This document shows positions 63,315-64,000 of a stretch of DNA of 64,000 bases, in pieces (positions within the stretch are counted from its first letter, which is position 1; every line of letters begins with the position of its first letter). A program made the translations under genes and the position numbers. The DNA lies in NCBI RefSeq assembly GCF_003173775.1, contig NZ_CP029552.1, positions 4,777,001-4,841,000 of the forward strand, written 5' to 3'. The stretch is from Methylobacterium sp. 17Sr1-1. GTDB lineage: Bacteria > Pseudomonadota > Alphaproteobacteria > Rhizobiales > Beijerinckiaceae. The notes beneath the pieces were generated by a model. That model had not been told where the DNA came from and ran no database searches. It worked only from the letters and a program-made list of their open reading frames with translations.

Positions 63315-63413
63315 CGCGGCACAATCAAAGACCCAGAGAGCTTCGCGATGGCAGCGCGATCGTGAAGGGCTCTCGCGGTCCCGCGGCCTTCTGGTGCCGT
63401 CGGGCCGGATCGG

Positions 63414-63626
63414 TCAGCGCGAGGCGTTGCGCTCGGCCAGCCGGCTGACGCCGTACGAGATCGCGCCGCCGAGCACCGTCAGGATGATGCCGGTCTTGAT
63501 CGCCGCCCAGAGCAGCGAGCGCTCGATGCCGTCGTCGGTCAGCATGATGATCAGGCACACGATGACCGGGATCGACACCACGATGGCGATCGGCACGAGC
63601 GGGTTGGACGGCTTCTCTTGGCTCAT
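63414..63626 (-). CDS. Small two-helix membrane protein
   Basis: 70 residues from an ATG at 63626 (MSQEKPSNPLVP). Two hydrophobic stretches (VPIAIVVSIPVIVCLIIML and LWAAIKTGIILTVLGGAISY) form likely transmembrane helices joined by a short acidic loop. AGGGGAGCCGCCG precedes the start. The family is not recognised. Confidence 0.75.
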   Translation of the reverse strand: MSQEKPSNPLVPIAIVVSIPVIVCLIIMLTDDGIERSLLWAAIKTGIILTVLGGAISYGVSRLAERNASR

Positions 63627-63849
63627 CGGCGGCTCCCCTGGGCTAGTCGAGCGGTATGGTTCAGCCGGCCTCATAGCACCGCTCCGCCGTGATGCGACAG
63701 CACTGCCGCGAGAAACTTATGCGCCCGCGGCGTCGCAGCCGCGAAGGCGCCGGCCATGCGCATGACGGTGTTGCCTTCCTGCACCGGCCGGGTCCATAGG
63801 TTCCCCGGAACGGTTCTCGACAAGAACGAACTCGGGAAGGACGACCCCG

Positions 63850-64000
63850 CCATGGCCCAGACGCCGCGCCCCCGCATCGACGCCAGCCGCCTGCGTTCGC
63901 GCCTCTGGTTCGACAACCCGGACAACCCGGGCATGACCGCGCTCTACCTCGAGCGCTACCTCAATTTCGGCCTCACGGTGGGCGAGCTGCGCGGCGGCAA
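63850..64000 (+). CDS. IlvD/Edd family dehydratase (5' part; continues beyond window)
   Basis: The first 50 codons are present. [20 protein letters not shown] and [19 protein letters not shown] are the N-terminus of a second branch of IlvD/Edd dehydratases, distinct from the one at the left edge. Iron-sulfur ligands lie beyond the window. Substrate unknown; a sugar-acid dehydratase is likely. Start ATG at 63850 follows GGGAAGGACGACCCCGCC. Confidence 0.85.

Overview
The window is GC-rich, densely coded bacterial chromosome. Its gene content points to an alphaproteobacterium of the Methylobacterium/Rhizobiales type. This rests on the lptB-rpoN-hpf-ptsN block, on ftsE-ftsX next to a DUF3426 zinc-ribbon gene, on an OpgH-type glucan synthase, on many GTG starts, and on several families of dispersed intergenic palindromes. 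The organism is an inference, because no rRNA, tRNA or other taxonomic marker gene is present. Most of the window looks like housekeeping and metabolic chromosome; no prophage, integrase, transposase or CRISPR array was seen.

Left part (1-9.3 kb): a minus-strand operon encodes a TauABC/SsuABC-type importer and, downstream, an IlvD/Edd sugar-acid dehydratase that runs off the left edge; a GntR/FCD regulator is divergent. Next come a divergent Lrp-type regulator and D-amino-acid dehydrogenase (dadA), an overlapping DUF429-Nudix pair, and a beta-carbonic anhydrase. From 9.26 to 17.4 kb lies a glycan cluster: a CgeB-like glycosyltransferase, a GT4 glycosyltransferase, a B12-binding-type radical SAM protein and two sugar-nucleotide epimerases, all on the minus strand, divergent from an OpgH-like GT2 membrane glycosyltransferase. 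The glycan product is unknown; this is the best candidate for an undescribed pathway.

Middle part (17.5-41.6 kb): a VapBC50-like toxin-antitoxin pair whose PIN toxin is frameshifted; a secreted hypothetical protein; a metC-like lyase; TspO; a quinone oxidoreductase with a divergent LysR gene; a CpdR-like receiver; hpt; the DUF3426 gene divergent from ftsEX; an EAL protein; a PuuR-like regulator divergent from an amino-acid/amine ABC importer plus FAD oxidase, with two matching operators exactly 50 bp apart; a large CACHE-PAS-GGDEF-EAL protein; an amidase; and the lptB-rpoN-hpf-ptsN block.

Right part (41.7-64 kb): a MexEF-like RND pump with a divergent TetR gene; a chemoreceptor; a secreted alpha/beta hydrolase; an OmpR-type two-component system divergent from an OB-fold/PepSY-like exported protein; an idnO-idnD-lacI gluconate/idonate module with a near-canonical GntR/IdnR operator; a DUF305 membrane protein; DUF3750; a DUF533-DUF1206-DUF3237 run; an aminotransferase; a small membrane protein; and the first 50 codons of a second IlvD/Edd dehydratase at the right edge.

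At least six kinds of long palindromic repeat sit in intergenic gaps. Some have inverted arms of 20-44 bp, and one is nested, with perfect 33-bp arms around perfect 27-bp arms. They fill most of the longer non-coding stretches and are never seen inside genes here.
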